A stretch of 64,000 nucleotides of DNA from Cristatella mucedo. Taxonomy: Eukaryota; Bryozoa; Phylactolaemata; Cristatellidae. Location of the stretch: contig WPIO01000012.1 in NCBI GenBank assembly GCA_009760855.2, positions 7,809,501 to 7,873,500 of the forward strand, given 5' to 3'. The position numbers and the translations under genes are program-made. The notes beneath the pieces are model-generated. The model was not told where the DNA came from. It saw only the letters and a list, made by a program, of their open reading frames with translations, and did not search any database. Positions 34,225-46,865 of this stretch are shown here, piece after piece. The stretch's first letter is position 1; every line of letters begins with the position of its first letter.

Positions 34225-34428
34225 TTACAGCTGATAAAAATGTTCTCGAATTATTTGCCACCTTGCTTGGTGTTGCATTTCTTCTCCGGCGGAGCTACTT
34301 TGTAGCAACCTTGGAAGAGCTCCATTTGTAGGTCTGTTCGGGGGTGCAGAAAGGTCGCACTGTCCCCACTGGGATGCTGTCCTGCGAAAGCCCGTTTCTT
34401 CGATAGTCGTTGTATTGTATGGGCACAC
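34225..34428 (-). pseudogene. SAP30 exon-2 pseudo-exon downstream of B2
   Basis: After an acceptor-like TTTTACTCACTCAG, the minus frame reads VCPYNTTTIEETGFRRTAS and ends RWQIIREHFYQL. It matches exon 2 of the real copies (VCDYHATFIEDARLRRTTS ... CIAEHF). The zinc His is Asn, and the middle of the SIN3-binding domain is unrecognisable. No exon 1 belongs to it, since B2 lies directly upstream. It is either the remnant of an older copy or a duplicated exon. Counterparts are at 57359-57565 and, more decayed, near 25.1, 40.5 and 48.3 kb. Confidence 0.65.
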
Positions 34429-34872
34429 CTGAGTGAGTAAAATCTTAGACAAAGAAAATTTCGGAATGAAACAGTATTTTGGTCAAAGCAACGATTCAGT
34501 TAGAAAGGCTCATTTTATGAGCTACAGTTACCGTTTCTTAAACGTCAGTCGGTCGCTCTCATCCTGTCTGTTGCAGCTTGTCATAGGAAAACACGCAAAG
34601 TACCGGCAATAAAATTTCATTAATTGGAAGTAATTGCAACCGCTCTTGAAGTTTGCAGTTCTATACCTTTATACAATGAACTTATACTTTGAAGAAATTT
34701 TGCAATGTAGCCTGCCCATCAGTTGGTAAGCCGATTGACTTCAAATTTGGTTGACTATGACGATATTTTATGGGGTCACCATAAAAGACCCAAACTCATT
34801 AGAAGAACGAGAAAATCTTGCTTAATTTAACCTCTCATGCAATTTCCGTGACTATAAAAAAGCGAAAACGAC

Positions 34873-35035
34873 GAGGTGGGTGTTACGGAGAATAGTTTTG
34901 TAAAGCCCACTTTCAGCCCAAGGAGGTTTCGGTACGCATTCGGTAGCCAACAGACTTCATCTCGCCCAACGAAGAGAAATTGGGAAGCAAGGCAAAGTTA
35001 GAAGAGCAGTTGAGGTAGTAAGTAGCGTATGACAT
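34873..35035 (-). repeat. dispersed repeat R1, copy 6
   Basis: CAGCCCAAGGAGGTTTCGGT, then ACGCATTCGGTAGCCAACAG. It has the same position relative to the SAP30 stop as in the other three units. Confidence 0.75.
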
Positions 35036-35625
35036 ACCTTCTAGTATAACTTGAATTTTCAAATATATATAGCTGAGTTGTGGGCTTGTACGATTCAGTC
35101 CGCAGCTTTGGGGACACTCTGGTGATTGTACTCACACTCGTTATTAATAAGAAAGCAAAGCCAGTCGAATATGTAATCCCAGACGCATCTTTACCGGGGC
35201 GTATAAATGTTTTTCATATTTGAAGAAAAATTGTGATATTAAAAAAGAAACGAAAACTACAATTTCGGGCTGCTATAGGTCACTTCAAAATAAATTGAAT
35301 GAAATGTAACTTGGGTAAAATAGCAGAGCTACTGGATATTTCACTTGACGATATCTTGACTTTATTTTTTACATAGTATACAACACATGCCACGTGCAGA
35401 TAGAAATAAAGTCTGTTTTATGCTTATATTGATACCAATATCACCCAAGAATGTAACTCCCCTTAGACAAAAGCTCTATTTATAAACATTCACATACCTT
35501 GACGAAGCAACCGAAGCAGTAACTACCAAAGTGTCATTTAGAAAGTTTTCTAGGCGACACCTGATGCCAGCGTAAAAAATGTCAATGAATAAGTAGCAGC
35601 ACCTTCAAGCGTGTTTCTTCCATTC

Positions 35626-35631
35626 TTTATT
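35626..35631 (-). promoter_or_regulatory. poly(A) signal, SAP30 B2
   Basis: AATAAA on the minus strand, 177 nt after the stop codon, within AATAATAAAGAATGG. Confidence 0.6.
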
Positions 35632-35807
35632 ATTATCACCATATCTCGTCACTGCGAAGACCTTACTTTTGTCGGAGGCAAAACTTCTGGGAGCAGGTAA
35701 TCTCTATCGATATTTACAGTGCTGACTGCTCCATAGTTGCATGACTTCTCTCTTGCCACATCCGGTGTCATGGCCAGTTTTCAAATGCCAGTCTTTGAAG
35801 CTACTTC

Positions 35808-36107
35808 CTAATCACTCTCATCAATGTCGCGGCCACGGACTTTAAGAATAAAATTTTGCACCGTCACGTCACCGCACACTTCTATTTTAGGGAAGTGCTC
35901 AGCAATGCATCGTAGCTGCTCCTCCCTGGTCGCAGCAGGATTGATTGCGATGTTAAACTTTTCTGCATAGCGCCTGAGAGCATTATTCGAAAGGCAGGAT
36001 AAATCAGCTGCCGTCATCATTGTTGTTCTTGTTGCTGATGTTGTCCTTCGGAGGCGCGCATCTTCGATGAAGGTCGCATGATAATCACAAACATGATTGT
36101 GGCGCAC
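35808..36107 (-). CDS. SAP30: SAP30-like copy B2, exon 2
   Basis: Joins in phase 0 to 38523-38696 (intron 2,415 nt; acceptor CTCTATTTAAG). It codes 99 residues, total 157 aa. It begins VRHNHVCDYH, closer to the vertebrate RHLYICDYH than B1 is, with Cys65 and His68 in place. ATFIEDARLRRTTSATR is the basic tail of the finger. SIN3-binding domain: ALRRYAEKFNIAINPAATRE, EQLRCIAEHFPKIEV, then VTVQNFILKV. It ends DIDESD. Only two residues differ from C2 in this exon. A 110-codon minus frame immediately upstream (36123-36455) lies in the intron and is not part of the mRNA on this model. An exon-2 pseudo-exon lies 1.4 kb downstream. Confidence 0.84.
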   Translation of the reverse strand: MRHNHVCDYHATFIEDARLRRTTSATRTTMMTAADLSCLSNNALRRYAEKFNIAINPAATREEQLRCIAEHFPKIEVCGDVTVQNFILKVRGRDIDESD

Positions 36108-36599
36108 CTTAAATAGAGAATATTAATGAATAAAATTGAATATTGGTTGGTCCAGCAACATCAAGCCAAATGGTGCACAAATGAAAAACAGAACTGCCGT
36201 GGGCCAACCTCTTACATTAAAAAATCTTAGCCGATTCAGCTGACTCATTTGCATAGCAGCAGAATGGCATTGCCGGCTATCATCACTGCTCTCATTTGCA
36301 TTAAGCGACATCCCAACTGCAGGATTTAAACCATCGACATAAATCGTGGGTTGCCAGCACCTTAACTTCCGTGCTACCACAGCAGAGTGGATACGACAGC
36401 AATTCGTGTTTGCTTTGTAGTGTAAATTACTTGCACTTGTTCTGCACAAATACAAGGTCTGGCATCTTGGAAAACCTTCCTACCCAAGCGAGTAGCAGCC
36501 ACAGCACCCGTAGCCTTCCTATTTTGTTAATCCACTAAAGAAAGCGATTGTGGATCGAGAGGATTTAAACAGCTTCCACCATGTCCATCTTTTGCCTTT

Positions 36600-37915
36600 C
36601 CTATGAAAAACTCTAGAAAGAGGTGAGACAACTAAACGCTTATATTGAAACCTTAGACCTAGCAAGTAAGTTGATGTCTGAGCTAATTCAATTACTCGGC
36701 AGTGTCAGCATTACCGCCTCAATGAAGACAATGGTCATGTGTCATGCGTCATTGGTTATACATTTTGAGATAGCATTTGATACTAGTGATACCAAGTCAT
36801 TCTTGATCACCTCGTATCTCAAGAGGGCCACGCTGGCACGGCACTGCAATGACTCAGGGCCTATCTCAGTGGAGACTCGGATGTTTGATGTAAACAGACA
36901 AAGAAAATCCGAAGAACTACTGAAGTTTAAGCAACCACGTAGCTCTGGACTTGGTCAGCTTCCCTTCAAAGTTCATACTTTCCCTTTTACTGATGTAATT
37001 GCCAAGCACAATCTTAACCTTTATTTGTATGCAGGTGACATTCACTTGTACTTTTGATTTGATGTCTCTTAACAGTTAAGCATTTCTAGTTCTCTCAAAA
37101 CTTTTCTGGCTGTATTGATTACATCCACACATTGACGGCAGCCAATTTTTATGAATTTAAAAAAGAAAAACCCAACTACTTGTTATGAATTAACCACGTG
37201 GGAATTCAGAAATTGGAAAACCTAACGCTCGCAATCAGCCAGGCAGCGTATCTCCTGCTGAATCTTCAAGTAATCTGGTGTCCCGTTCCAAAGTGACATT
37301 TCATTAGACGACACATCAACAACACATCTGAATCAGTCAAATCAGAATACTTTCAACTTCCTAACATTGCCAGAATTCGGGCTTGCTTAGACAAGTGTAC
37401 AACATCTTAATTGATTCGTGCATTTCTAACCTTCCTTCTAGACTTTTCTGAAAAGCTGGTTGCTCGTGCTTACACGTATGCAATCAGTGGCTTATAGTCG
37501 GTGTGCAAATTCTGATGCTCGGTAGGCCTATCGTGAACTGAGCAGTTTCCGCATCGCATGCTTGATGGTCTCTCCGTGTGCAATAAGGCACGTAGAATCA
37601 GACGCATGTAGTTGGTGAAGAACTGTAATTTGCCACATCAAACCACTTAGCAACGACCTGTGCTGGCGTTCAATCACATAGTCTATCGCCCGAAAGGTAC
37701 GTCAGTCACTATGTATTCGCTGCATTCTTTACGCTCCTAAACCCTGCAACTCACTACAAACTCAGGTCACAACAATCCCTGACAAGAAAACATTTAAAAA
37801 GTACTAATCGTTTGGTGATCCGTTTAGTGCAATACATGTAAAGTGCCTAGAAAGTACACAGATTCTCTGAGGGCGCTATATATTGATTTTATTGTTATTA
37901 TTAATATAGCACTCG
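36600..37915 (+). mobile_element. degenerate LINE in B2 intron, plus strand
   Basis: The frame 36623-37057 matches RT: RQLNAYIETLDLASKLMSEL (compare EQLNSYIETSHLASKFQSGF), EIAFDTSDTKSFLI (block A), and LPFKVHTFPFTDVIAKHNLN, then LYAGDIHLYF where YADD should be. The 3' tail is at 37840-37890 (GTAAAGTGCCTAGAAAGTAC ... GAGGGCGCTATATATTG), with ATT repeats following. It shares an origin by duplication with the copy at 28310-29650. Confidence 0.85.
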
Positions 37916-38522
37916 GAAGACTTTTCTGTGACTCATTTAAGATAGTCCTAACAGAGAAGGTAAGAGACACGATACAGCTTATGACGTTAGGTCATTTGCA
38001 CAGCTTTCTTAGCGATCTAAATCTCCATTTAGGAGCTTTACATTTCGATGCATGAAAGTCAACAACTAAGGGTTAGTGAGATCTAGTGAAGCAAGCATGC
38101 ACACGGAAAACGGTATCATGCTTACGCGAACATGCCAAAAGCATTAGCACGATCTTCCAGCTGGGGAGCGCACACTCTGCAAACGAACAGCGATTAGAGA
38201 ATAGTGTCTTAGCAGACATCCGTCGTCGGTGTGCGGCGAAGCGATGGGAGTTGCAACGGCTGAAAAGCTCCACCGTCCAAGGCGTACTTGAGGGCACACG
38301 AAAATGCTTATCCACTCGTGAGCGTGCTACAGCTCACGAATTGAACCAGACAAGCCAAGTAGCCGTCCAGCGGCATATGAGCCTCTAAACAAGCCGAAAA
38401 CGACTGGTTCCCTAGCATCAAGGCATGCCATCCAATACGAGAAATGTATGGGCTACCACTGGCCACTGCAACTCAATTGCTTTTCCCCTCACCATCCTGT
38501 TCGTTGGGCACTTATGTCTTAC

Positions 38523-38696
38523 TTTCTCGTCCTGCTTGAGATCCAGACCTCGAGTCTGCTTTGTCTGAATCGCTCTAGGTCCATAAATTGCCTTGCCTGC
38601 GCTCCGCCGGCAAGTCACGCCGGAATCGATCAGGCAACACCGTTTGTCGTCGCTTTCGACCGAAAAGTGCTCCATACCTGCATGACAAGAAGGCAT
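38523..38696 (-). CDS. SAP30: SAP30-like copy B2, exon 1
   Basis: 58 codons ending AAA before donor GTAAGA. RCCLIDSGVTCRRSAGKAIY keeps Cys20/21 and Cys29 with the canonical LIDSG turn. Its protein sequence is identical to C2 exon 1. There is no in-frame upstream ATG here, unlike B1 and C1. Across the intron it gives DEK-VRHNHVCDYH, an uninterrupted SAP30 zinc finger. A plus-strand frame of 100 codons (38086-38388, antisense within the intron) is open in B2 and C2 but broken in B1, and I do not regard it as secure. Confidence 0.83.
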
Positions 38697-39049
38697 CTTA
38701 TTACTACCTAATAAGTAACTTGCTAACGGCGAGACAGTAAGAATAAAGCAGCTGGCGCTACCATCTACCGAAAGTAAGACCAGTCTACAATAAAGCTACA
38801 GCGAGCACATGAACGAACATCCCAGGTAGGGCCGTATTAAGGTAGCGTTTTCCGACAACCTCGACATAAAGATCATAGTAATAATAGTAATATTAATAAT
38901 AACAAAAATAATAATATATTTTAATATATTTAATATAGCGTTATCAGTGGTCTCTTTTTAATCTGCTTCAGGCACTTTACATTTACTAAATGCAAACGGA
39001 GAGGGACATTCAATCTAAGGGATTAGCAGTCCCGCAGACAATCGCTTTA

Positions 39050-39960
39050 GATACACAGAACCGTCGGATCCTCGATGATGGGTTCTTGTTGCCAGCTAAT
39101 TAGCTGCAATCTTGTACTGTTATCTGGACAAACCCAGTTTAAAGTCGAGCGCTTAGTCTTTTATTGTCGCAAACTCAGCTATGAAGAAGGAAAACGTAGA
39201 TTGTCTTCGCTTCTGGAAACAAGTGCAGCTACCAGCAGATCAATTCCATGCACGGCAAGGTGCCTACTTGGAAGTTCTTCTACCACGGACCTGGCGTCTG
39301 AGACTTCAGTTTAGGAAATGCAAGTCACATGCAATGACTACAACTAAAAACGGTACCACGGGCGATCAGAAGCGTGTGAGCAACCATAGCAGCACTATTT
39401 GATTTTCAGGAGGCATCCCTGCACCGACCCATTACCCAGACGTCGTATCCCCTCAACCTGCCTGGGCTGAGACTATTGATGATTCCTAATATTCGCTTAA
39501 ATAAAGCAACCTAGAACTGCTTCAAGCTCACAAAGAGATCTCTCAGCCGCCATAACCTTTGCCTGTGGCTTTGCAACTCCTGAGAGTGACGGGCCGTCAG
39601 GCATCACGTATGCTAACTGCTAGGCACTGGTCACCTCAGTTCAAGATATTACAGGCTTTCATGAATAAGGTACCAGAAGAAAAACAGTGAAGACACAGAA
39701 AGACACCAGTTACATGATAACAATCTCATAAGGAGTAAGAACAGTTCAGGTGGGCAAACGTAAGCAGGAAGGAAGCAGTGACAAAAACAGGGAAGATGAG
39801 AAAAAAATAACAGCCGAGAGCGTGGCAAAACTGAAGACACGAATGCTCTGCTAGCTGATAGCTGCATGAAAAGAAGAATATTTGCTCCGTGAAGTCGAAG
39901 ATTTAAACCAAGTAGGGCTAGCACTACCAAAAAAGAAGATACAGTTTCCTATCTAGTGTT
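39050..39960 (+). pseudogene. decayed plus-strand coding-like tracts upstream of SAP30 B2
   Basis: Homologous to 30890-31735 (for example ACTATTGATGATTCCTAATA, then CTGCTTCAAGCTCACAAAGA, then REVEDLNQVGLALPKKK). It has more indels and stops than the B1 version. A minus-orientation LINE-tail remnant precedes it at 38930-38995. Confidence 0.4.
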
Positions 39961-40339
39961 CCAAGTGGTGATCCTGAATGATATTCGTTACCTATAGTTT
40001 GAACAAACCTCTGTTTATCATGGTATATCGCAATATATTCAAACTGATAGTTATTTGAGGATAAAGCCTCTTTCGGAACGACGAAGGTTCATTGGATGGA
40101 ACAGGTAGTCAAGCCGTGAGCACACCCTGGTTCAAGATGCAGCTTGCTCATGGGCAATAGGTTAGCAGGACCTGGCTGGTCTATTCTCCCTCAAAAAAGT
40201 CAGTATATTGTTTCTTTTGTTTTCTCTTCCCTACGTTCAACCAAAATTTGCGATCTTCACTTGCATTGGGAAATAGATTTAGCCTGCGGAGAAAACCTGA
40301 AAAACTAGTCGGCCACGAAAACCACCCATCTCACCGTCA

Positions 40340-42688
40340 ATTTTAAAACTGTAGTAGACCATCTTGCTATGTTTCAGAAAAGTTCAAGACCAGACCAATA
40401 CACTTAGGGTAAAGCTTTCATTGCTGTCTTAACCATTAAATACCGTTGATTAAACGCTCTCGAATCCTTTTTCCTGCTTCCTTGGTATTTGCATTTCTCC
40501 TGCGGTGAAGCTACTTTTTATAGACCTCACAAGAGGGGATGGGATGCCATTTTTAGGTTTGTGCCCTGTACCCCCACTGGTCATAGCAATCGTGAGTTTG
40601 GATGACGGCTTGCAACTAGCAAATTCACCGACCACTTTACTATTAACAACTTTCAAACATCAACCATTCTAGCATTTGATCTATGGCCCCAGCAGTCGGA
40701 TTTTGCCAAATCATTCAGACGGCAGCACTGCTGAATTGAACTGCCCCATTTCGAGACATTGGACAGTCACACCAGGCCGTTGCAGGGATCGATACCGGTA
40801 AACATGTGGTCTGTATGAGGCGCGCCAAAGGTATTTCTTTCAAGCAGGTCGGAAAAGGTAAGCTGCTGCTCATGGGCTATCACAAAGCAGACCGCTGACC
40901 TTGGGCCCACCACTATGATCAGTAGATAGAAGAAGACTGGAATCATGCTTACTAGACCTACGAAACCAGTAATTAAACCAGAGATGCTGCACAGACTGAT
41001 GTATCTATTTGTGACTCAATCGTTGCATTATAAACGTAATTTCATTTCAGAGTGGAGTCAGATTAAAGTGCTGCTCCACAGCATTTCATGCCATGAAAGC
41101 ATTAAAGCCATATATTGTGTCAAAATTGCACCTCCCGTGGAGGTTTCTTTTTAATGCATGTACCAAAGTGCATGGAGATATCTAAAAGGACACCACTTTT
41201 ACCTCAATAAGACACTAGCCGGCTTGGCTGGGACTTGCCTGGAATACAAACCGTCATCTCTGTCATTAATTACGAATTTCTCTTGGGCATTGCAGAAGAG
41301 GATGAGATAATTTATTTAATTTGCATGTATACTTTATAGATTAACAAATACTATTATTTAACTATGTTCTCGAACTTATCTACAAATATGGGGACAAATT
41401 AAATATAAATTTGAATTGATTATTAAATCCAATGCATTTTATTCCATGCAATTATTGTTAACTTTAAACCTGACTACTGTAGAAATTTTATTGATTGCAA
41501 GTTATATTGGAGGATCTGTAAGATAAGATTAAAGTTTCAGCTGAAACGATAATCCAAAATAGCTCCATGACGAAATTAAAAAGCCAAACTCGTTTGTTTT
41601 AAGATTAGCAGCCGAGCAGAAGAGCATCGGCCAGTACTACTTTTGGCTAAGTAGTTGAGGCAAGATCTGAATTGGAGGAAAACCTGACCGGTCTAAGCTA
41701 ATGCAAGGTGTCACAGCCGCCCACTCATTTAGTCTCAAGAACGGTGGCATGGCGACCCACTATCACGCCCACTCGACTAGCATTAATCATGCGTTCATAG
41801 AGAGAGCTACATTAGAAGTTATTACGTAGAATAATAATCACAAACTTATTAACGCATTTGCATAGCACTCTCAGAGAACTTGGTCACTTTCTAGGCACCC
41901 AAAAGTTGCTGCAAAGGCACCAACTTTGAATGGCTAGTGTAGTGGTAGCATGCTCAATGTCATCAACATGATCAGAGGAAATAGGCAAAGTGTCAACATG
42001 CAAAAATAGTGGCGGCGAGCATAGTGTCAGCACGGATATGCACTCAAATGACTTGTGACATAGACCCACTAAATGCCGTAGCCAACACGTGTGTTTCCCA
42101 AGCACTTAAAGGAAATGACAGCTGCTTACGTTTGGATGAAAAGTCTCTACTTGAAAATTGAACGTGGCTTTGATGCGAAAGTGAAATGTTACGTATTGCG
42201 AATGCGCTCTGTGTAAAGAAGCACAGAAGCGAAGACAAAACACTCAGCCAGCTCTTGAGACCAATCATAGCTTAGCTCAGAAATGTTTGGAGGTCAGTTA
42301 AAGACCCATTATAGAAGATTCTAGTAAATAAGAAGGGGGTCCTTGCGATGATTGAGCTTAAATGAATAAGTTATATTTATCTAGAAATGTTTTGCATAGG
42401 TACGTTAGCGCACGATAATTAAGCGACTTAAAACTTGAAGTGAAACAGCATTGAAGTCTGTGCAATCATTGGTGAGAGCCTGTACTAAAAAGTAACACGC
42501 CACATGATGCGGCGGCTGAGACTTTCACGATAAACGGGCGCATCCGGGGATTTGTGCAACCGCTTTTAAAGTCCTAACTAGCGTCTATCGTGAATTGATT
42601 ACATGCCTGTGAACATAGCAACTGAACGCACGATCTACGAAGGATTTGAAAATGGCTAGATGTACTGCTAAATTACTTGAATCTGAAA
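40340..42688. other. right end of block B, rearranged, no gene
   Basis: 40340-40540 resembles the segment around 34100-34330 (end of the exon-2 remnant), then jumps at about 40560 to sequence resembling the B1-intron frame at 27594-27929. That is a deletion-type junction between repeat units. 40960-42688 is AT-rich with no supported gene. A faint LINE-tail trace sits at about 41855-41930 (GCACTCTCAGAGAACTTGGT ... TTTCTAGGCACC). Confidence 0.5.
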
Positions 42689-42894
42689 CCAATGCTCGCT
42701 CAGGGCCTGTCACCACGGAATGACAGGTGTCGGCTGGCTAACTGTTGTCGTAGGACTGGACTGCCAGAAAACGTTGATCCTATTTTCTACCACTCCGGCG
42801 ACCGCATCTCTGTGCAATGACAAGCGAAAAAGTGAGCGGATTCTTCTTCCGGCTCAGAGCCTCGCCCGAGTGCTCAGCCTTGGCACTCAGTTAG

Positions 42895-43122
42895 GGGTGA
42901 CATGTGCATTAACGCAGTTAGGAGTGGCAAGCACAGGGTAAGCATGTAAGTATAGTTGGTGGCAGCTTGCTTAGTCTCAAGGGGATTTGAGGTTCGTGCG
43001 AGGTAAAGGTAAACAATTAGATTCCAAAAACTTAGTGGTACGATGCTTAGTCTGGTTGGGGAATAGATCTGATGGATAGGCTGAAGCCAATGAATTAAGG
43101 GACCCAAAAGTGAGTGACAAAA
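42895..43122 (-). mobile_element. LINE 3' fragment, block C copy of LINE-6
   Basis: Matches 22549-22772. Homology stops at GACAAAACATTG (about 43122), where the block-C-specific segment begins. Confidence 0.75.
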
Positions 43123-46100
43123 CATTGATAAACGTTGATATGGAGCCGCCAAACCCTGGAAGCACGAACGAGAGTCCGATGGCTCTCAGGCCACTGCTGC
43201 TGCTACTGCTGCTGTGCTGAGCCCATGACAGTGTGATTCGCAAGAAAAGCCTCGAACACCCGTAGCTAACGCGAAAGGCTGAACGACTCTGGTGGTGGAG
43301 CGTGCCAGAGTCAGCAGTGCTTAAATGTCAAAATTAAGAGCCGCGATTTATTGTTGAAGGGCGTCTACAGGACTGCCAGCTGAGCAATCAGTTCGATAGC
43401 CAGCTGAAGATGTGGCCAGCCATTACCTATTAGTCAACAGAATGGAGTATCTCAGCTTCTTTGTCTTCCGTTCAGCTAGCTTACCGTTTTTCTCGTAGAA
43501 AGGTGCCATAGGCACCTCCGATCTAGATTTCACCACCAATGCAAGTAGCAGACCAGCTACGACCGACATCCAGACTTGAGCACTATTTAAGACCGCTGGC
43601 ATGGTAAAAGTGGAGCTTTATGCTTCAAGAGCAAAATGCTGATTTATTCGTCTTCTTATATGTAAACGTATGCCGATGACTGCATTTGTCGGAGCAGACG
43701 CACGCAGCCATGAATAATTGGTGACCTGTATCCCTGGAGAAAATTTGTGCCCGCTGGGGTTACTCTCGCTGGCAGTGTTCGACAGACGAAAATAGCTCCG
43801 GGCTGTCGTTCTAATTTTGCCGAGTGCTCGGACGGATTGGCTTGAGTGAATGGGTTATCTTTCACGGCTGGTAGAAAACTCTGTGTTTGATTGGGAGACG
43901 GTTGGCATTAGTTGACATTTGTCTCCTGTCAGGTTGGCTCGATAAGTAACCAATGTACAATTCACTGCAGATCCACAGGGTTTATTGCCAAGATTGTCAC
44001 CTATTGGCTAGGCGAACCATAGGCGTCGTTGAAGCTGATGATGTAGAAAGTAAATAAAAAAGAACCGCCAAAGCGGAATTGACATAGCCCCGGGTTATTG
44101 CAGCTACACTCAGCTGTGAGTAATGCTACAACTTTTGCTGCTGCTTGCGGTGGCCATTTGCTGCACCAAACTCGAGTTGTCAGGAATTACACTTACCTTC
44201 CTTTCGCTCATGACAGATCCTCCAGCAGACTGCCGTTTCACACGCTTTCGATGTGCCATAACCAAACGGTTCGTACGCTGCAGGAATCTTTAACTTTCAC
44301 CGACGAATGCCGACACTTAAGAAAATCCGATACGTAAGCACCGCCAATAATAACGACGTTTTGAAACCAAAACCTCGGCATGCTAAAGGAAGCAAGGACG
44401 TTCCATTAGTGGATTCGGATGTTCCTCTTGCCGTTGACTTCCTTGACGGATTTCCATAATATAATTTAATTGTACATTGCCCTGAGCGACTTTTTTCAGG
44501 ACCTGTAGTTTGATTATATGAAGGCTGGCATTACTATTCCCGGTAACCCACTGGTGAAAAGCTGCTGGGAGATCCTTCACGGGGGCCACTGCACGTCTGT
44601 GTTCCGTCTTTGATGTGGCTTAGACAATGGCCAGTATTATTCCTCCAGCTAAGCCTCTGGTAAACTTATGTTAGATATACCATCGTGGTCGGTCGATGCA
44701 CAGCTCTGGCTCGGCTCTAATTAATCATTGTGGTCGGTTGGCTCACAGCCGTGTTCGAGGAGTGGGACTCGGGTGGGCAACAGGTGCGAGGGCGTCATAC
44801 TGCCCTCTGTTTCCTGCGTCGTAGAATAAATCCTTGGTGTGGGTCATTGGTTTGCGTTCTGGCCTGCATGCTTGAACAAACGAGCGGCGCTTCACATAGC
44901 CTCGAGGCTCGGTCACATGACCTCTGGCAGACCTTGTCCCGGGCGAGAACCTCAACCACTGAGAAAAAACTCACCGAGGCGTCCTCTGGCAGTGAGTTGC
45001 TGGTTATCATTATGAACCGGACGCACGATAGCCTAGAGCTCAGCTCGTGAGAAATACCACTAATTGGGCAAAGGACCACATGCTCTTTAGCAAACAGGCG
45101 TGGCATTTCACGTCGTGCAATATCTAGCTTTTCGTAAAGAACTAAGATTTGCTATTAAAAGCGTACTGGTATCGTCGGCTGCTATTTTGATGTTCCGTTG
45201 CCACCACTTGTGCAACTGAGTTTCGAAGACACACGAATGAACCACAATTAACCCAATCCACAGCCTTCCATTATATTTCCCGTCAAATTTATCACAAATC
45301 AGAACCACCAACCTCCAAATAATTTGGAATATCGGACTACAGCTACATGTACAATATACTGAGAAATAGTTGCGTGATTCCATTCTCATGTTCTCACAAA
45401 GTTAACTTAAAGTAGATTGCCAGGGGCCCAGGCGTAATTCCACTACATTCCGCCACGAAACGGTGGAAATTCTTTAAGAAAAGCCCCCTTTTTTTGCAAC
45501 GCATGTGACAGAAAATTCTACGAAAATTGACACATCAACATTTTTTATCGCATTCGTGCGGTCTTTCTCGCGCAATGTGCTGCGATTGAATGCAGTAACC
45601 CATGCCAATACCTAGATCTATGCCAATCACTGAATCCACCTCATAAAAAATAGAAACAAATTGTGCCGAGCTCCAGTGTTTCTTGCATATCAAAGTATAC
45701 CGTGTCGTGTGAGCTACCATGTAAAATAAAAAAAATGTGCATCCTTCAACTGTATCAATAGGCGGCTATCGCCGGAAGCGACCTTGGAAACTACTGCAAA
45801 CCCATCTATTCCACTGCAAATCATCCTGAAATTGCCACCAAGAAGCTCTAATCAGCGTTGCATACAGGACTAGACTCAGTTTAATGTGCACCTGCAAAGT
45901 TTTCCACCATTGAGCACACTCGTTTTCATGCAATACATTGCAATGCAATGTAATGGCCCGGTCCCATACTGAAAAACAACCTCAATGTGCCGAAATCAGC
46001 TGCAGTGACCAGAACGCTCACACAAGAAGCTCTAATTAAGATCGTTACTTTTCGATTATTGTGTACTCTCATAACTTCGCTCTGATTGCTTCGACCATTC

Positions 46101-46210
46101 TGCAGCAACTCACTGCAATACACTGCAACGGTCCGGGCCAGTAAATCACCCACATACTTTCAACCCATTAAACTAGCTCTGACCGCTAAATTTTGTGGAA
46201 TGCACGGCAA
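43123..46210. other. 3.1 kb segment unique to block C
   Basis: Takes the place of 22773-22959 of block B. It holds short frames only: plus 44098-44337 and plus 44730-45050 (106 codons, contains WDSGGQQVRGRHTALCFLRR), neither recognised. 45920-46210 is rich in GCAAT motifs (TTGCAATGCAATGTAATGGC, CACTGCAATACACTGCAACG) that continue into the shared repeat at 46211. No inverted repeats or target duplication mark it as one mobile element. Confidence 0.5.
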
Positions 46211-46865
46211 TCGAAGGCAATGGCACGGGAAACTACGGCGATCCATTGCGATCAATCGCAAATCACTGGAAAGTGACTGGGCAAGAATCAAATTTATCTT
46301 ACTTGCCACAGCGAAACAGGTTAAAAGTGCAATCTCGGGCACATACTGGTTCAGCGGCAGCAAAGGCTGGGGCTAATTCATGGTAAATTCATGAAACATT
46401 GGCAGCTCGAAGCCCCAGTCATCGTTACATATAACATTCTGCTGATTTCAAGGTAGTGCCGTATCGTTTTTTAAAAGATTTGCTGTTTAACTGTCAGCAA
46501 TGCACGGCATTCTACAGCGATGGTTGGAGCGAAAAGCAAAATCCGTGGAGAATTGACAAGATTTGCTGCAGTAAATTGCAGCTCTCGTTTTATGCAACAC
46601 ATACCTGCGTGAATGCACAGTTTTCGCCAATTGTGCCGGTTCAATTGACTGCAAGGCACGGCAAACGACGGCAATGCCCGGGGACATACGCCAATTCATG
46701 ACAGTCAGTTACACATGGACCGACAGTTGCAGAGAGACGCTCCTACTTTTCTTGCTTACTGGAAAACACTGCATCAAGAGTGCAGGCCACATCCTTTTAA
46801 AGAATCAAAAAGGCACAATGGAGGGCAATGCATGGAAATCGACTGCAATTGGTCAGCCTTTACCA
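46211..46865. repeat. GCAAT-motif repeat, block C copy
   Basis: Counterpart of 22960-23650, with a small internal deletion near 46330 (22 bp of T-rich sequence absent). Confidence 0.55.

Larger units (their letters stand above)
22342..42688. repeat. tandem segmental duplication, block B (about 20.3 kb)
   Basis: Starts at CCAATGCTCGCTCAGGGCCT, the same sequence that starts block C at 42689. Homology then runs collinearly through two SAP30-like genes, SINE, R1 and LINE remnants until about 40280, the last position compared, because the window ends inside block C. Block C begins exactly where block B ends, so the arrangement is direct tandem. Confidence 0.9.

Noticed and set aside
36123-36455. 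110-codon minus frame next to SAP30 B2 exon 2 (and 59257-59589)
   Set aside because: It ends in the intron just before a good splice acceptor; identity between B2 and C2 reflects recent duplication, and B1 has no such frame.
38086-38388. 100-codon plus frame antisense to the SAP30 B2 intron (and 61255-61557)
   Set aside because: The homologous B1 sequence has several stops, both strands are open in B2, and no family matches.
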